64,000 nucleotides of DNA, taken from Alentia gelatinosa. Its lineage: Eukaryota > Annelida > Polychaeta > Phyllodocida > Polynoidae. Position numbers and translations under genes: made by a program. The notes under the pieces were generated by a model, which was not told the DNA's origin, did not search any database, and worked only from the letters and a program-made list of their open reading frames with translations. Numbering within the stretch: position 1 is the stretch's first letter; each line of letters starts with the position of its first letter. Where the stretch lies: positions 94,874,704 through 94,938,703 of the forward strand of contig OX465582.1 in NCBI GenBank assembly GCA_950022655.1, read 5' to 3'. Positions 46,514 to 59,035 of the stretch are shown piece by piece.

Positions 46514-47090
46514 CGATAATTTTTTCTTATATCTATTTTTCTACAAGTGTTTTAAATGTAGTCACCTCAGAGGAGAGAACATGTGATCTCCAGATTGCGG
46601 GGCTTCTATCCAATGTGGCTTCAGAATGGCGTACACCAGCGGGGAGGGAGGGTGCTACTACTGACTTATCCTGACTGTGGGTGTAAACATGGTGCAGACA
46701 TGGTTGTTCCATAGATGTTATGCCCGTTAAGGACCCTGTTCGCCTCGGACAATGGTGTGATATGTGAAAGGTTACCTGACCTTTCCGCACCTGAGCTGCC
46801 CACCTGACAAAGTCATGAGCATCCACCATGGAGCATGTCCAACCTTTGTGACATGTATAACATGTATGTAGCATTTGACGTGGGTGACAGGACTACTGTG
46901 CAGGTAGCAAACAAGGGTCAGGTTGGGTCACATCATGAATGACACTTGTCCTCCAGGGTTTACCTTGACAGCGACCATGAACAATGATAGACATAATAGG
47001 CCACTGTACATTTCCCTATCCATCTCTATATTTGAGTGTGAGCTTATGAAGTCGTGTACGTTAAGTACGTGTCTAATATTAGCACTTATA

Positions 47091-47287
47091 AGGCCCGTTT
47101 CCATTGGCCGACAAAAATTGTGCAGATTCTGTTCATTTCTCCTAATAGCCTATTTACATTTTGCGTCAGCAGTGCTAAAGGTCCGTCGGTGGTCCCTGAC
47201 TGAATATCGGTGATGGCCAATGGAAATAGGCCATTAGGAGAATACAAAAAATCCACATAATTTTCGTCAGCCAATGGAAATGGGCCT
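47091..47287. mobile_element. Inverted-repeat miniature element, AGGCCCGTTTCCATTGGC
   Basis: A compact 197-bp element. AGGCCCGTTTCCATTGGCCG at the left pairs with CAGCCAATGGAAATGGGCCT at the right, and inner arms continue with TTCTCCTAATAGCCTATTT and its complement. Flanking bases are AT-rich with no certain duplication. Confidence 0.75.
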
Positions 47288-47369
47288 ATTATGATGTTCA
47301 TTTCTCTTGGGCTTCATTTTGATTGATAAGTGGAGAGTTGATTCACACGTCGCATCATGAGGCTATAGT

Positions 47370-47455
47370 GCACACTCTCCCTACAGAGTCGTTGTATATC
47401 CGCAGGGCGTCAGCACACTCTCCATACATAGTCGTTGTATATCCGCAGGGTGTCC
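47370..47455. repeat. 43-bp direct duplication
   Basis: GCACACTCTCC followed by GTCGTTGTATATCCGCAGGG occurs twice with a 43-base period. Confidence 0.85.
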
Positions 47456-47738
47456 ATGGAGTTACATGACCAGACGGTATCAAACCCCCTACGGGCATAC
47501 TCAAAGAGCGGGCAATATGACGAACTGGACAGTTGATGGGCGCGTCATATTAGGCCCATTTAAAGCCTGTGTTTTTAGCCTAATACGCGGTGTAGTGAAA
47601 GTGGCATTTGTGACTCATAAACCAAGGCGGTGTCTGCGAGGTGTGCACCTCTGTTGGCCGTGGGCTGTCACAGACACCTGTCGTCGACATGCTAACATTG
47701 ATTGTCTGGTAAATACATGCAGACTGCTGTGAGGAGTT

Positions 47739-47759
47739 TGTGTGTGTGTGTGTGTGTGT
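47739..47759. repeat. (TG)n microsatellite
   Basis: About ten TG units. Confidence 0.95.
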
Positions 47760-47969
47760 AGTGGGGGGTTGGAGTGACAGGGTCCAGTCTGGGCTACACA
47801 TGCTACCTGAGTCACATAAATATGACTCCTGAGGAACGGCAAGAAGCACAGCAGTGAGGTTCAGGAGTTGTCACAGTCAGTAAGTGATCATGATGGACTC
47901 CGGGTTGGTAGGAAATATGTTTATTATCATTGAAAATGTATGGGGACTCAATAAATCACGATCCCACAA

Positions 47970-48275
47970 CTCTGGTATACGGATTCCAATCTGTGGTGTA
48001 CGGCCTCAAAGCTATGGTATACGGAAAAATAGTCCCTTTGTGTGAGACCAACATAACTACATGTAGTCCCTATAGTTATCCTATTTAATATAGCAATTCC
48101 TGGGTTAATTTGCTCAAAAAGATGGATAATAAATTCCTCAAAAAGATGGATAATAAAGACAACAAACGATGGTGTTATGGACAGGCGGTTCTGTACACCA
48201 ATCGTCGTGCGAAATACACTCACTAGCGCTTGTGAATGACCAAGGGTCAACCACTCTTGGTTTACGGCGGCCTAT
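47970..48275 (-). mobile_element. Foldback element, GTATACCAC family, copy 2
   Basis: Reverse-orientation relative of 1742-2045. It has three GGTATACGG/GGTGTACGG words, GGAAAAATAGTCCCTTTGTG, a tandem AAAAAGATGGATAATAAA duplication, then the GGACAGGCGG...GGCGGCC hairpin with AATACACTCACTAGCGCTTG in the loop. Confidence 0.7.
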
Positions 48276-49107
48276 CATAAATAATGAACCATGGTTTATT
48301 GTCCATGTATTCCGTTCAGTTTCCTCAGTGGATGAATCTTGATACATAAAACAGATACAATGCTCACCGCAGAGACCTACATGCTCATACAATCGCGAAC
48401 CGCTCAGAAGACACCAGTCACCGAGTCATGTGGCTTCCTTTTTTTGGAGGGCATGAGTCTACATGAAACACGTGACCACCGAGAGAACATGCTCCTAATG
48501 ACGTCACAATGACGTCATAACAGCCCGATGACGTCACGGTTATGACTTATGACGCTTAGGCTACATGAGGAGGTTGGATGGATGTGGAGATTTGTGTGAA
48601 CAGGTTGTGGGCACGGTAGGGGGTTGGTAGACTTCAGCGGGAAAGGGAAAAGAAGGGGGATGTGGTGCTTAAATGATAAGATGATCCTTTGAATACAAGT
48701 GTCCACTAGCGGTGCGGAAATCCCTCTGCTCTTTCATCTCTGGCCCCCACATGAAAGTAGTCCGCGTAGTAATCCGGATATTCACCCGTAACCCCCCGTA
48801 TACCCCCCCCCCCCCCTCCATCCACTCCTCACGCCACTGTTTTTACGCTGGTGTCGGACGCTTCTAGGTACATATCACCGGAACTAGCGACCATGTACGC
48901 CGCCTGTTGGGCACTTAACACGGATTATCCCCCCAGGGTTATACATCGCTCCCGGCCCCCTGCTTAAGAGTTAATCGCATTTATCTTGACTTACTTTATC
49001 TCTTTGGAATACCCTATTGGAGTCGCTGTGTGTGTATGTAGAGGTTCGGGGATTGTACTGAGGGGATGGTGCGTATGTATGTAGATGTGCGAGTGTAGGG
49101 GTCCCGT

Positions 49108-49265
49108 TAGACTTGCTGAAGTCTTTGATAATGACCATTCATTAAATGATTAAAGAAAATCGGAATACAATTCATTATAGCATGTGTCCTTCTCTGACTG
49201 GCCCATGAACCATGTGTCACTCAGAAGGGGTGGAGGGGTAGGATACAGGGACTGAGGCCAGTCTA
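49108..49265 (-). mobile_element. TAGACT element, copy 5 (158 bp)
   Basis: Begins TAGACTTGCTGAAGTCTTTG and ends GACTGAGGCCAGTCTA. Perfect 9-base flanks GGGTCCCGT (49099-49107 and 49266-49274). It retains the GTCCTTCTCTGACTGGCCCA segment; the 46-bp core is reduced to a remnant. Confidence 0.85.
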
Positions 49266-49689
49266 GGGTCCCGTACCAGGGAGATATTCGGGGGGAGGGG
49301 GGGGGGTGGACGATCTAAAGGCAGCTGGTAGCCATACACCCTGGAGGAAAGCAAGTCAAGATGAATCACTCACCTTGCATGGAGGGTTAGGGGTGGGTAG
49401 GTGTCTTGGCCTCCACTGTACCACCCTTCTTAGGTTACCCCAACCGACATGACTCAGTCTCTCTCCACTCATAATAGTCCACCACCATAATAGATAACCC
49501 TACCCTTTTAGAACGCCACCTATTAACAAGGTCCTTGTGGCCCACACTCTCTCTCTCCCACCCCGTTATTCTTTCTAAGATGCACTAAAGCGCCTACCAA
49601 AAAAACTTAGCTTTTTTTTGTTAGCTTTTACTTATAAGAGTGAGCTCATGCGTTAGAGAACTGGTGACTTTGTAGAGAAGAGTTTCCGC

Positions 49690-49960
49690 TTGGCCGTCAG
49701 AGCGCGCTGTCAGAAGTCATAAGGAGGCTGTCAAGAGGGCGTTCGAGTAGCGGCTCTCGTCGTCTCGCGAGAGGCGCGAGAGTTGCCGATAAAGGCTTCG
49801 GGTTCGAGGCTAACTGAGACCAGGACCGGCCGCGACCTCTAGCGGCGGGAGTAAAGATGTTGCCTATTATCGCCCACCGAGTGGCGGGAGATTGACGTTG
49901 ACGGTGAAAAGTCGTCTGCTTCACTCGGCCGACGTTTTGTGGCTTCTTTCCGGCGCGCAG
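49690..49960. promoter_or_regulatory. CpG-rich promoter-like patch with TCTCGCGAGA
   Basis: It contains the palindrome TCTCGCGAGA (49763-49772), known from CpG-island promoters as the BANP-bound element, a CTCF-like GCGACCTCTAGCGG (49832-49845), and AGTCGTCTGC (49910-49919). CpG density is high. No first exon is identifiable on either side. Confidence 0.4.
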
Positions 49961-49989
49961 TACAACGTCCAGTGGCTAACCCCTCCCTC

Positions 49990-50022
49990 TCACCCCCCCC
50001 CCCCCCCCACACACACACACAC
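49990..50022. repeat. C-tract and (CA)n
   Basis: A run of C residues followed by about nine CA units. Confidence 0.95.
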
Positions 50023-50114
50023 ACGTACATATCTTAGAACCCATACCTACAAATCTTAGAACCCATATCTAGCCTACAAATCATTAAAAAAAATACACAC
50101 AGACTGCCCAACCT

Positions 50115-50362
50115 TTCCGCAGATAATACAGAGGAAACCTTTGAAATTTTAGGGTCTGAGCTCGTAACCCATCGAGTTTGAATCGTGGAGATGGGATACG
50201 AGCTTTGACCATAAACTTGAATAGGTTTCTGAATTTATCTCTCTCTTATCATTGATTAATGGACTGACATTTGTGATATAATTCACCATTGGATATTTTT
50301 TCCTAAATACTTCATGGGCGTTGGATACAAGTTCCCAATGTTAAGTCTATGGGGAAGATAAA
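50115..50362 (-). mobile_element. Foldback-group element, GGGTCTGAGCTCG arms
   Basis: Arms TTAGGGTCTGAGCTCGTA and GATACGAGCTTTGACC flank a shortened loop. The distal head carries CAAGTTCCCAATGTTAAGTC. The element at 57950-58235 has the same head and arms but a full loop, in the opposite orientation. Confidence 0.65.
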
Positions 50363-51059
50363 TAATGTTAACCTACAAAATAAGGTCACTCCCGCCCTTT
50401 CTTCTGCTATAGCCTCTTGTAGCCGAGGCTATAGTTTGTACTATAAAGCGATGACCATAGCACACAGTGGTGGATATATTCATGGCGCGGCGGTCGGTGT
50501 AGGAGGAGGGGTAGGAGGAGGTGGTGGGGTGAATGACTGACCCAATCTCCGTTCTGACTCGGGTCTTACCTCAGTGTTGAGGCCGTGTGAGTGAGTTGGC
50601 CTCGGTGTTTGCGCCCCGGTGAGCCAATATGTAAGGGCCTTCTACCCCCTGCAGAGTGTGTATATTCTGTCAGTCACGGTGCCAGAGCGGATACCGCCCC
50701 GATTACCTACTACCGCCTTATTGGAGTCAGGAGTACCAAGCCCCACACTCTCCCACATACCACGGCCTGAAGAGCCCCTTATTGCAATAAGCTACAACCT
50801 TCCTCGTATCATATAGACATTAGATACGTTTCCTCAATCGTGTATTATTTTGCGATAAGAAGGTATTTTTGCGTTAGGAACGCCAATAATTCAACCGTTG
50901 CGTATATCTGAGTGCCTATTGGTAGAATTGCAGTAGGACCACTCCGCATGTCTCTGTCCAAGCGAAAAAATATCTATTTTATATAATGGGTTTCCATGGG
51001 TCATCTTCATTAATAAGCAGTCAAGAGTAACAAATAATAACACTCTAGCGCGCCGAAGC

Positions 51060-51227
51060 CTGGGGCCTGTTTAATAATCTAGGCTCGTACATAAAGACCC
51101 TTTTCTGTAACTCATACAAGGTTTATCCTATCATAATGACAGTATTAGCCGTTCATAAGGTCGTCCATAAGTGTTGAATAAAGCTCACCCACATCGTCCC
51201 AGGGTCTCTATGGCATACAGAAAAGGG

Positions 51228-51289
<62 letters not shown>

Positions 51290-51293
51290 CCTT

Positions 51294-51386
<93 letters not shown>

Positions 51387-51414
51387 CGATCTTAGATTAT
51401 TAAACGGGCCCCTG
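51060..51414. mobile_element. GGGGCCTGTTTAATAATCT element with expanded TA core
   Basis: Ends: CTGGGGCCTGTTTAATAATC and GATTATTAAACGGGCCCCTG, with AGC on both sides (51057-51059 and 51415-51417). The interior matches 22300-22410 inverted, then two long (TA)n runs at 51232-51285 and 51297-51385 around an AACCTTTTC segment. Confidence 0.75.
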
Positions 51415-51677
51415 AGCCGCATACCCAGGAGTGACAGGGGACCTGGAGGGAGGAAGGCGCACGAGGCCAACAAATGAGGTGTGAATGTGGAGCTGATTAA
51501 GTCGGTGGCCGCTTGGTGGGCGCGTGTTTTGGTTTGCAGGGTGCGGGTGGTGTCCGGAGTCTGGCGCTGACAGCTCAATACAACCACCTCCTGCTGCCCG
51601 CCCGCCAACCACCCGCACTCCGCCCGGTGATGCTCTCTTTCTCACACTCCTCACCAGAGTGACCTTACTCAAGACCC

Positions 51678-51913
51678 TAGACTTGCTCATGTCTTTGATT
51701 ATGAACAGTTATTAAATGATTGGAGATAATCAGAATTAAGTTTATTATAATGGGTATACTGGCCCCATCAGCATGCACTGGTGATATACAAAAATATACA
51801 GTATTACATGTACAGACATGTTGTAATAATGTATCAAGGGGGTGGGGGTGACAGTAGGGTATATAAGGTAGGTGGAGGGGTAGCCATAGGATGCAGGGAC
51901 TGGAACCAGTCTA
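51678..51913 (-). mobile_element. TAGACT element, copy 6 (236 bp)
   Basis: Starts TAGACTTGCTCATGTC and ends GACTGGAACCAGTCTA. Flanks TCAAGACCC and GCAAGACCC match at 8 of 9. One core unit remains near the right end. A stretch resembling GCATTCACTGGTGATTTTAT also occurs outside elements near 52930. Confidence 0.85.
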
Positions 51914-52434
51914 GCAAGACCCGTCAGTACCTTACTGGAGCCTGGAGTTCTGTAATATTCTGGCAAATAAGGCTGCCTGTTTTATTAGGCCAATTGGGTG
52001 CATGCATGATATAACCCTAGAAGCTAATATTTACCCATCAGTAAAGTTTGAAAAGCAATTGTATATGAGGCGCTTGGGATTTGCTTTTTTTATTTTTTAT
52101 TTTGTTCTTCAAGTCTCTTGATAAAATTAATGTAATGCATGGAAAAGTGTTTGCGACCTACATTAATATCATCAGTATCGGTAGTAGGGGCAGATACAAG
52201 TCTATTTGTTCCTGGTGAATTTGTAGGATCGGCGAAAGAATCAGTGTCAATCAATGGCTGTGTCAATTATCAAAGCAATCGCCATCCCCAACAATCGGTC
52301 ATTGTCAATCAATCCCACCTATCTATAACACCACTGTCGTCGGCCCCCAAACAAAGCCTATCCTACCGCGCATTTGCTCCTCCCCTTATTATCGCCCACT
52401 TAATTACCCAGTGTCCTATCTGATTTCCGGTTCC

Positions 52435-52452
52435 CTCCCAGAATGCACTGGG
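52435..52452 (+). promoter_or_regulatory. ZNF143/STAF-like site
   Basis: CTCCCAGAATGCACTGGG fits the published STAF/ZNF143 consensus at 17 of 18 positions by eye. GGGAATT follows. It may mark a promoter or loop anchor; no gene start is seen. Confidence 0.35.
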
Positions 52453-54049
52453 AATTAACCACTTCCGTCAGCGCACAACGGCTGAGTGTCAGTATCATTA
52501 TAGGAGAAGGTCGATGGTGGGCAGCGATAAGGTTCTATGTCTCATTAATTTGTGTGAACTCCTAAAATCTGAGCATTTCACTTGACGCTGCCGCACTCAG
52601 CTGTGCCGTAGAGGGGCGCATGTGGACCCCTCCTCCTGTTTGTTTGTCCACCTGCACCTCCCTGTTGCCATCTGGTCCTCACTACCCCGGCAACCCCGGA
52701 GCTCCTCCAAGAGAAAGCCCCTGTGAAATTCAGACGGCCGTGAAAACAACTCGATCCTAACCTATCCCATTCTCCGTGCTAAGCCGTGCCATTCTCAGGG
52801 CCAGCTTAAGAAGAGATATCGAGGTGGTGGAGAATGAGGGGCCGCAGATGTAAGAGAGCGATTGATGAGATAAGACACAGACCCTACAGATACCATGTTC
52901 TTACGATACCGTGTTCTCACCGTCCTCAGCATTCACTGGTGATTTTATCAAAATATAGGCAGTATTACATGGTCAGAGATGTATCGGGGGCAGTGGCCAC
53001 AAGGTATAGGGATTTAATGTACGGCAAGATACACCAGTAATTGTTCCGATACACGTGCATCATGCTACTGGTATTGTTTAATTCAACTGTAAAGGCAATT
53101 GGTATTTCTCTGTCAGTCCATTTAATTTAGTAATTATAAGATGTATGTAATCTATGGTTTCATTATAAAATTTATTCTATTATTATCCATTATATATTTA
53201 GTTTATGGTGGTTGACCATGAAAAGATTCTGTATTTTACATTTATTGATCCTCGATTTTAGGTGTCGAGTTGGTATGGTATGTTATCTATGGTTTCTTCA
53301 TAAAATATATTCAGTTTATGGTGGATGACTAAGACCATAATAAGATACTGTACTATACATGTATTACCCCGATTGTGAGTGCGCACGTTGGTATCAGAGA
53401 CCCGTTGTATATATCTGTAGGTAACAGAATATATTGAAGTGCACTGACAGTCGGGTCAACACCACCCACTCCGGCCGCCATCCACACCCTACGCACCTCC
53501 CTCATGTTCGCGCCCTGCTCAGCGCAGTCAGAACTGCTCGGAGCAGCTCGCATGGCCCAGTACCCAACTGCTCAGTTGTTCCCCGGCCCGATCGCCTCGC
53601 GTCCACAGCTAATCAAGCGAAAGGCATCGGAGCTGCTGCCAAGAATGCCTTGCCTTGGAGTTCAACCCCCAACCCAGTCCCTCTATTCACTAGGAGCAGC
53701 TCAGGGTAGGGCTAGTCGGCAGCGGCGGCGGGGAAGGTTGGGGAAGTAGGGCATAGACTGGCGGCGGCTGAGGAGGGGGAGGAGGGAAGGAAATGGCGGT
53801 TAATAGGTGGTATATACAGACCATGTGTGTCTGTGTTGTGGTGCGGGGCTGGGGTAACGAGGTGATGTATGGACCGGGGTGACAGACGTTCATATCTGAT
53901 CAAAACCCACCTTAATCTGTATACTCACGTGGTGAGCTACTCAGTGACCTGCTCCCTACATTCCTCCTCCCGGCCCGAGGCACATCACCCCACGCATCCT
54001 TCTCTCCACAGACGTATATTTATCTCTATAACTGAGCTTCTATAATACA

Positions 54050-54185
54050 CCCCCCGCCCGCCCGTCCGCTCGCGCTCGTGTTATACCTTACATTCTGCCA
54101 TGTTGGCAAGTCTTCTGACGCATGCGCCTGCGGAGTTCCGCCACCGGCGGAAGTCAGGTCGCGGGGTGCATTGTGAACGCTCTCA
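54050..54185. promoter_or_regulatory. CpG-rich patch with NRF1/ETS-like words
   Basis: CCCGCCCGCCCGTCCGCTCG is followed by GACGCATGCGCCTGCGG and CACCGGCGGAAGTC. Promoter-like composition but no identifiable transcript. Confidence 0.3.
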
Positions 54186-54740
54186 TGTACACAATTTCCT
54201 CTCATGTGCAGCTAAAAAATGTCACCGCTATCTGGGTCTGTTGGTGTTGTTATGACTTGAGGTCCTTAGGCGGAAGGAAGGAAGGAAGGTAAGGCCTGAG
54301 CAGCTCTGAACCAGGTTTCTTTCTCTGCTACTGTTCGTCGACTCACTACCAGTGGGTGTGGTACCTACCAGTGAGGGGTACGTGGCAAGGCGTGGCTCCC
54401 ATGGGGAATGGTTTGATTGAATGTTATAATATCCTCTTGAAAAGGCGAAGGAGGTGATAATGGAGACGAGGTTTATTGGATGAGGGGCTGGCGGCCGTGT
54501 CAGGGCCGGCGCCCGGGTGTGTACACAGATGGTCGCCGGGTTAACTCGATCCCGGCCCCGCCGCGTGGGCCTTGGCCCCGTAACTGGCCGCCGCCCGTCA
54601 CCCGTCGTCGCCCGCCACACATGGGACTCCAACGTACCATTACCTGAAGCCAGAGTTTATACCCTTCAACCTTTCTCTGCTCGCTTGCCCACTGTCCGTG
54701 CTGTTCCCACTGCTCTGTCCGACGAGCGTTTCAGTGAGTT

Positions 54741-55057
54741 CACACGGTGGGATTCATGTACCTCACAGGGTTCAAAATTTCACAAGATTCTGTTCTTTGC
54801 TAGGTGTAAATGTCGCCAACAATTGCAGCGGAAAAAATATGTCTCAGGGAAATTGAAGTGAAATTCACAGAGAGGGATACATGTACCTTAAAGGGGTCAA
54901 AATCTCATGAGATTCTGTACCTTGTTAGGGGTAAATCAGGGTACTGTTTCAGTGTGATGGAACACTATAATTCATACAAAAAGATTGTGTTTGAGTACAG
55001 AATCTCATGAGGATTTGTCTCAGTCAAACACCCTTTGAGGTACATGAATCCACCGTG
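54741..55057. mobile_element. CACACGGTGG inverted-repeat element
   Basis: CACGGTGGGATTCATGTACC on the left and GGTACATGAATCCACCGTG on the right are inverted. Inner arms repeat CATGAGATTCTGTACC-type segments in both orientations. No coding capacity. Confidence 0.65.
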
Positions 55058-55430
55058 TGATTCCCACCCCCATGACCAACAGTCTCTCCGTACAGATATA
55101 TCCGTGTATCTTTCATCTTCCCCCGTCTTCACGTGGTTACTCGTGAAAGGAGGTGATGACAGACTCACGTCATCAGCTCGTGAACTGCTCGTGAACTGCT
55201 CGTGCTTCTAGTCACGAGCAGCTCACTACTCATACCATGCTCTGTCCCTAGCTCGATGCTGCCCCGCTATTCGCCTTTATACTAACGCCCTGTGGTTACT
55301 CAGTAGTTGACCATGCGGCCGGGCTCCAAGAAGTCCACTCCCAGGAATTGCACTCGCAGAGATCGGGAGACAGAATATGGGGTTGAGAATGAAGTCGCGA
55401 GGACTTGCTATGCTCAGTCAAGAAGAGATT

Positions 55431-55738
55431 ATTATCTCACCCCTGGTATTGTTCTCCAATAGCCTTAACATTGAGAACTCGTTCCCCATTCCCCTACGAG
55501 TATTGCAGTCCGTTCGTTATCCATGGTCTAGATCTTGTGTATCGTCTATTCTTTTAGTGTATACAAGGATGAGGTAAATAAAGAAAGCTACTTGTTTGGG
55601 TCAAAGTTGCTGATCTCCAATTCATTTGAACACTACATGATATTCACTCGGCTGTCACCTCGTTCTTATCAATATCACTCCCATTCAACCTCATGGAGAA
55701 CGACAACTCTAACCAAAACTTGTTGGTTTCTTCTTTAT
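55431..55738 (+). mobile_element. Two-part foldback element, GGGGTGAGATAAA family
   Basis: From ATTATCTCACCCCTGG to TTGGTTTCTTCTTTA, with AGCCTTAACATTGAGAACTC and TTCACTCGGCTGTCACCTCG. A full-length copy. Confidence 0.75.
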
Positions 55739-56011
55739 TACCCACCAGCCTACATTGCTGACCGAGTGAGCTAAAGATTTGACCACGGCAGTACCCGTCC
55801 CAGCCTGACTTCACGACAGTGACCTTTCCTGATCTGTAGATACAGCAGAGGCTCGCGGAAACCTGGGTGTGTTTAACGTCCATCACGGTGTGTTCACACT
55901 GTGTTCAGACGGCGGTGTGTTTGTTTTAGCGAGGTTTACACACCACTTAGCTCACTTTGGTCATGTTGCACTCACGGCCCGAGACTGATGGACGGAGCAG
56001 TACGTCCCGTT

Positions 56012-56050
56012 CCCCCTCCTCCTCCTCCTCCTCCTCCTCCTCCTCCTCCT
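56012..56050. repeat. (TCC)n trinucleotide repeat
   Basis: About 12 TCC units; it yields poly-Pro or poly-Glu frames that are not genes. Confidence 0.95.
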
Positions 56051-56134
56051 GCTTCTCACCCACCTGCCTCTCCTCAGTACACACGTCCGCAGTACGGTGT
56101 GACACACCTTTAGCCGGCAGTAAACACAATTATA

Positions 56135-56531
56135 TCACCAATGGTAATTTTGTCCCATAGGTTTAACATTGGGAACTCGTTCTCTATGCCCCTACAGGTA
56201 TTGTAGTCCGTTCTCCATAGTATATATCCTGTGCATCGTACATTCTGTTAGGGTGAACAGGTAATTATCGCGCGTGACTGATTACTACGCGGTACTATCT
56301 CCCTGATGGCCTGGGGCTACAAAGAAAGTAGTCCCTACGGCAAGTAAGAAGAGGGGTGAGATACATACAGAAAGCAACTCGTTTTGGTCAACGTTTTTGT
56401 TCTCCAACTCATTTGAACGCTACATGATATTCAATTACATATTCACTCGGCTGTCGCCTTGTCCATATCACTCTGCATCGAACTCATGGAGAACGACAAC
56501 TTTGACCAAAACTTGTTGGCTTCTTCTTTAA
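56135..56531 (+). mobile_element. Two-part foldback element with internal insertion
   Basis: The head holds CATAGGTTTAACATTGGGAA and the end is TTGGCTTCTTCTTTA. Relative to other copies, about 90 extra bases (56255-56345) carry GATTACTACGCGG and TAATTATCGCGCGTG, themselves reminiscent of the loop of another foldback family. Confidence 0.65.
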
Positions 56532-57579
56532 TCATATACACACAGGACCAAATCATAAATACGGCAGCTTATGACAAAACTCCCCTATATTTCAAGTAAG
56601 AGTGCATTTGTTTCATCCCCTCACCATTCTGCATGTTGAAATATCCCATCTAACTCATATCCTTGAGTAGAATATAAACAAGAACGCCCATGTACTTGGT
56701 CAGATTCCTGGGTGACTTTTCATTTTCCTAAAAACATACCAGATCCGTCACGTTCCTAGCCTCAAACTAACAACCTGCTCACTATAAATACACTTCCGTG
56801 GCACTGGGCTGGGTCTGAGATTGTAAACAACAATGATGGCGACATCACCGCCCCCTGGTGACATGCGTACAAGTCACCGTCACGGAGCAGGTTTGAGCTG
56901 CTCCCGGTTTGACACACCGCACATTCCTCAGACGAGGATAGGAGATTAGAAACTAAATTCCTAATATTTTAATCAAAACACGGGATGTTTATAACACGTT
57001 ACTTTCCTCTGTGCTAAATACAACCGGAAGTCAGGGAATTGGACGCCAAAGATGTAGCAACGAGGTAAGGTAGACAATGTATATTTATAAACTACCTTCA
57101 TGGGACCGACTCTATATGGCACAGAGTGATTGCTATTCCTGCCATCATCCGCCAGGAAATTGTAAGATATCACCACTGTTGTCGGGGGGGGGGGGGGCAA
57201 CCACTGTTTTCAGTTGCAATAATCTATAGCTAATATTGAGACGAGGCTAAAATTCCTACATGGCAAGCCCCAAAATATTTTTTTTTTTATAAAATCCATC
57301 GATAATTGGATCCCTCCACCTCGTGTTTTGGATGGCTTCGGGGGCAAGATGGCCGTTCCCATAGCACGATAGCTATGCGCCCTATATAGTGAAACACGAG
57401 TAGTCTTCTATGGTTGGGCGTGATTGTCTTTAGTGTGTAGAGGATTGCGGAGCGTCATAGCATACTGGAGGAGTGTGGTCTGGAGACAGGCGGTGAATCG
57501 CTTAGCCGTCACTTGTGTCAGCCCGTGTCCAGTACGCGTGGCAGCCCCAATCAGACCCTGGAGGACTGGAACCCGCCCG

Positions 57580-57625
57580 GCACCGCCCGGAGCACGGGGC
57601 CCGGGACCGGGGAGTATGAGGTACG
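57580..57625. promoter_or_regulatory. Short CpG-rich segment
   Basis: A GC-rich run with CCCGGCACCGCCCGG; overlapping frames are open on both strands by composition only. Confidence 0.25.
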
Positions 57626-57949
57626 GGCGGGGGGCGCTCACCACAGCCCGGCCTCCGCTTTCCTCCTGTGCCTGTCACCTCCTGGGCTTTGCGTAACCAC
57701 AACCAGGAGGTGGGTGTCAACCAGAGACATTGTGTGTGTGACTGAGTGGCGGGTGGTGTTATTAATAGAGGGGTGTGTGTGTGTGTGGAGAGAGAGAGGG
57801 TTTCGGAGATTTTAACCGTATAACGTCATGTGGCTATCCACGGTGGACCCAGGAGGACAGGCGGGAAGCTAGGTGGTTGGTACCGTGGAGGGGACAGCGG
57901 TGCATGCCCATGTCAACAGTTCTGACGTCGTCATACATTGGTTTTACTG

Positions 57950-58235
57950 CCTTATCTCACTCACCCCTAGTGTTTTTTTCTCCATATACTTAACATTGGG
58001 AACTCGTATCCAACGCCCATGAGATATTTAGGAAAAATATCCAATTGTAGATTATATCAGAAATGTTAGCCGATTGGTCAATGTGAATGGTGAGATAAGT
58101 TCAGAAAACTATGAAAGTTTAGGGTCAGAGCTCGATCCCATCGATTTTGAATCGCGACGTAATTCACGCGGCTTGTGAATTACTACGCGGTTCAAACTTG
58201 ATGGGATACGAGCTCGGACCCTAAACCTACATAGG
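57950..58235 (+). mobile_element. Foldback-group element, GGGTCAGAGCTCG arms, full loop
   Basis: The head carries CTCACCCCTAG and ATACTTAACATTGGGAACTC. The second hairpin has arms TTAGGGTCAGAGCTCG and CGAGCTCGGACCCTAA, with the loop GTAATTCACGCGGCTTGTGA followed by ATTACTACGCGG. Confidence 0.7.
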
Positions 58236-58796
58236 ATTCCTCTACAATACATCACCATCAACAAGGAGCCAGAAAAGATAGCCAAAGAATCCAACAATGA
58301 AGGTGACTTAAAGGTAGAAGTGAGGGACGGGAGAGGTGTATGGCGGCTGTGAGGGAGGGACCCCAGTCGAGCGGTTCCTCCGGGTGCCTCGTGCCTCATC
58401 CCGGGTCCCTCTCACTGCTCCCCCGTCCCTCCTCCTGTTCCCCCGGCCATGCCGAAGCCATCAGTGCCCGCGGGCGACACATGCGGAGATTATACGGGAA
58501 TTACCGCAAATTAATTCGCCCGAGACGTCAAGCTTCGGGTACCACGCCGAGCATGGTGCCGCCTGGCACCTCCAGGGGGCGCGCCCAGACGCTGCTGGAG
58601 CTGGTGTCCGTCAGTGGATGCTGTTGGCATGGGGTGTCAGTTTTGGTAACAGCGGCAGGACCCTTTTCCCTATTCCCATATTTCCTTCAGTTACCTTAGC
58701 CCTTATCTCGTATACCTTTAAAGGATGTGGTAGCCTATATATGAATATACATTGGGCATAAATGTTCTATGAATAGTTACATGAAAAGTTATTTAC

Positions 58797-58797
<1 letters not shown>

Positions 58798-58846
<49 letters not shown>

Positions 58847-58853
58847 AAGGTAG

Positions 58854-58884
<31 letters not shown>

Positions 58885-58957
58885 TATACATAATATATAT
58901 ATATATATGATAACCATATTACATATATTATTTATATATATAATATATATATATAGT

Positions 58958-59034
<77 letters not shown>

Positions 59035-59035
59035 G
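58798..59035. repeat. (GA)n and (TA)n microsatellites
   Basis: About 22 GA units (58799-58842) followed by two blocks of TA repeats up to 59035. Confidence 0.95.

Noticed and set aside
49740..49820. Possible tRNA gene (GGTTCGAGGC resembles a B box)
   Set aside because: No matching A box or cloverleaf stems could be folded around it; the region is better explained as a CpG-rich patch.
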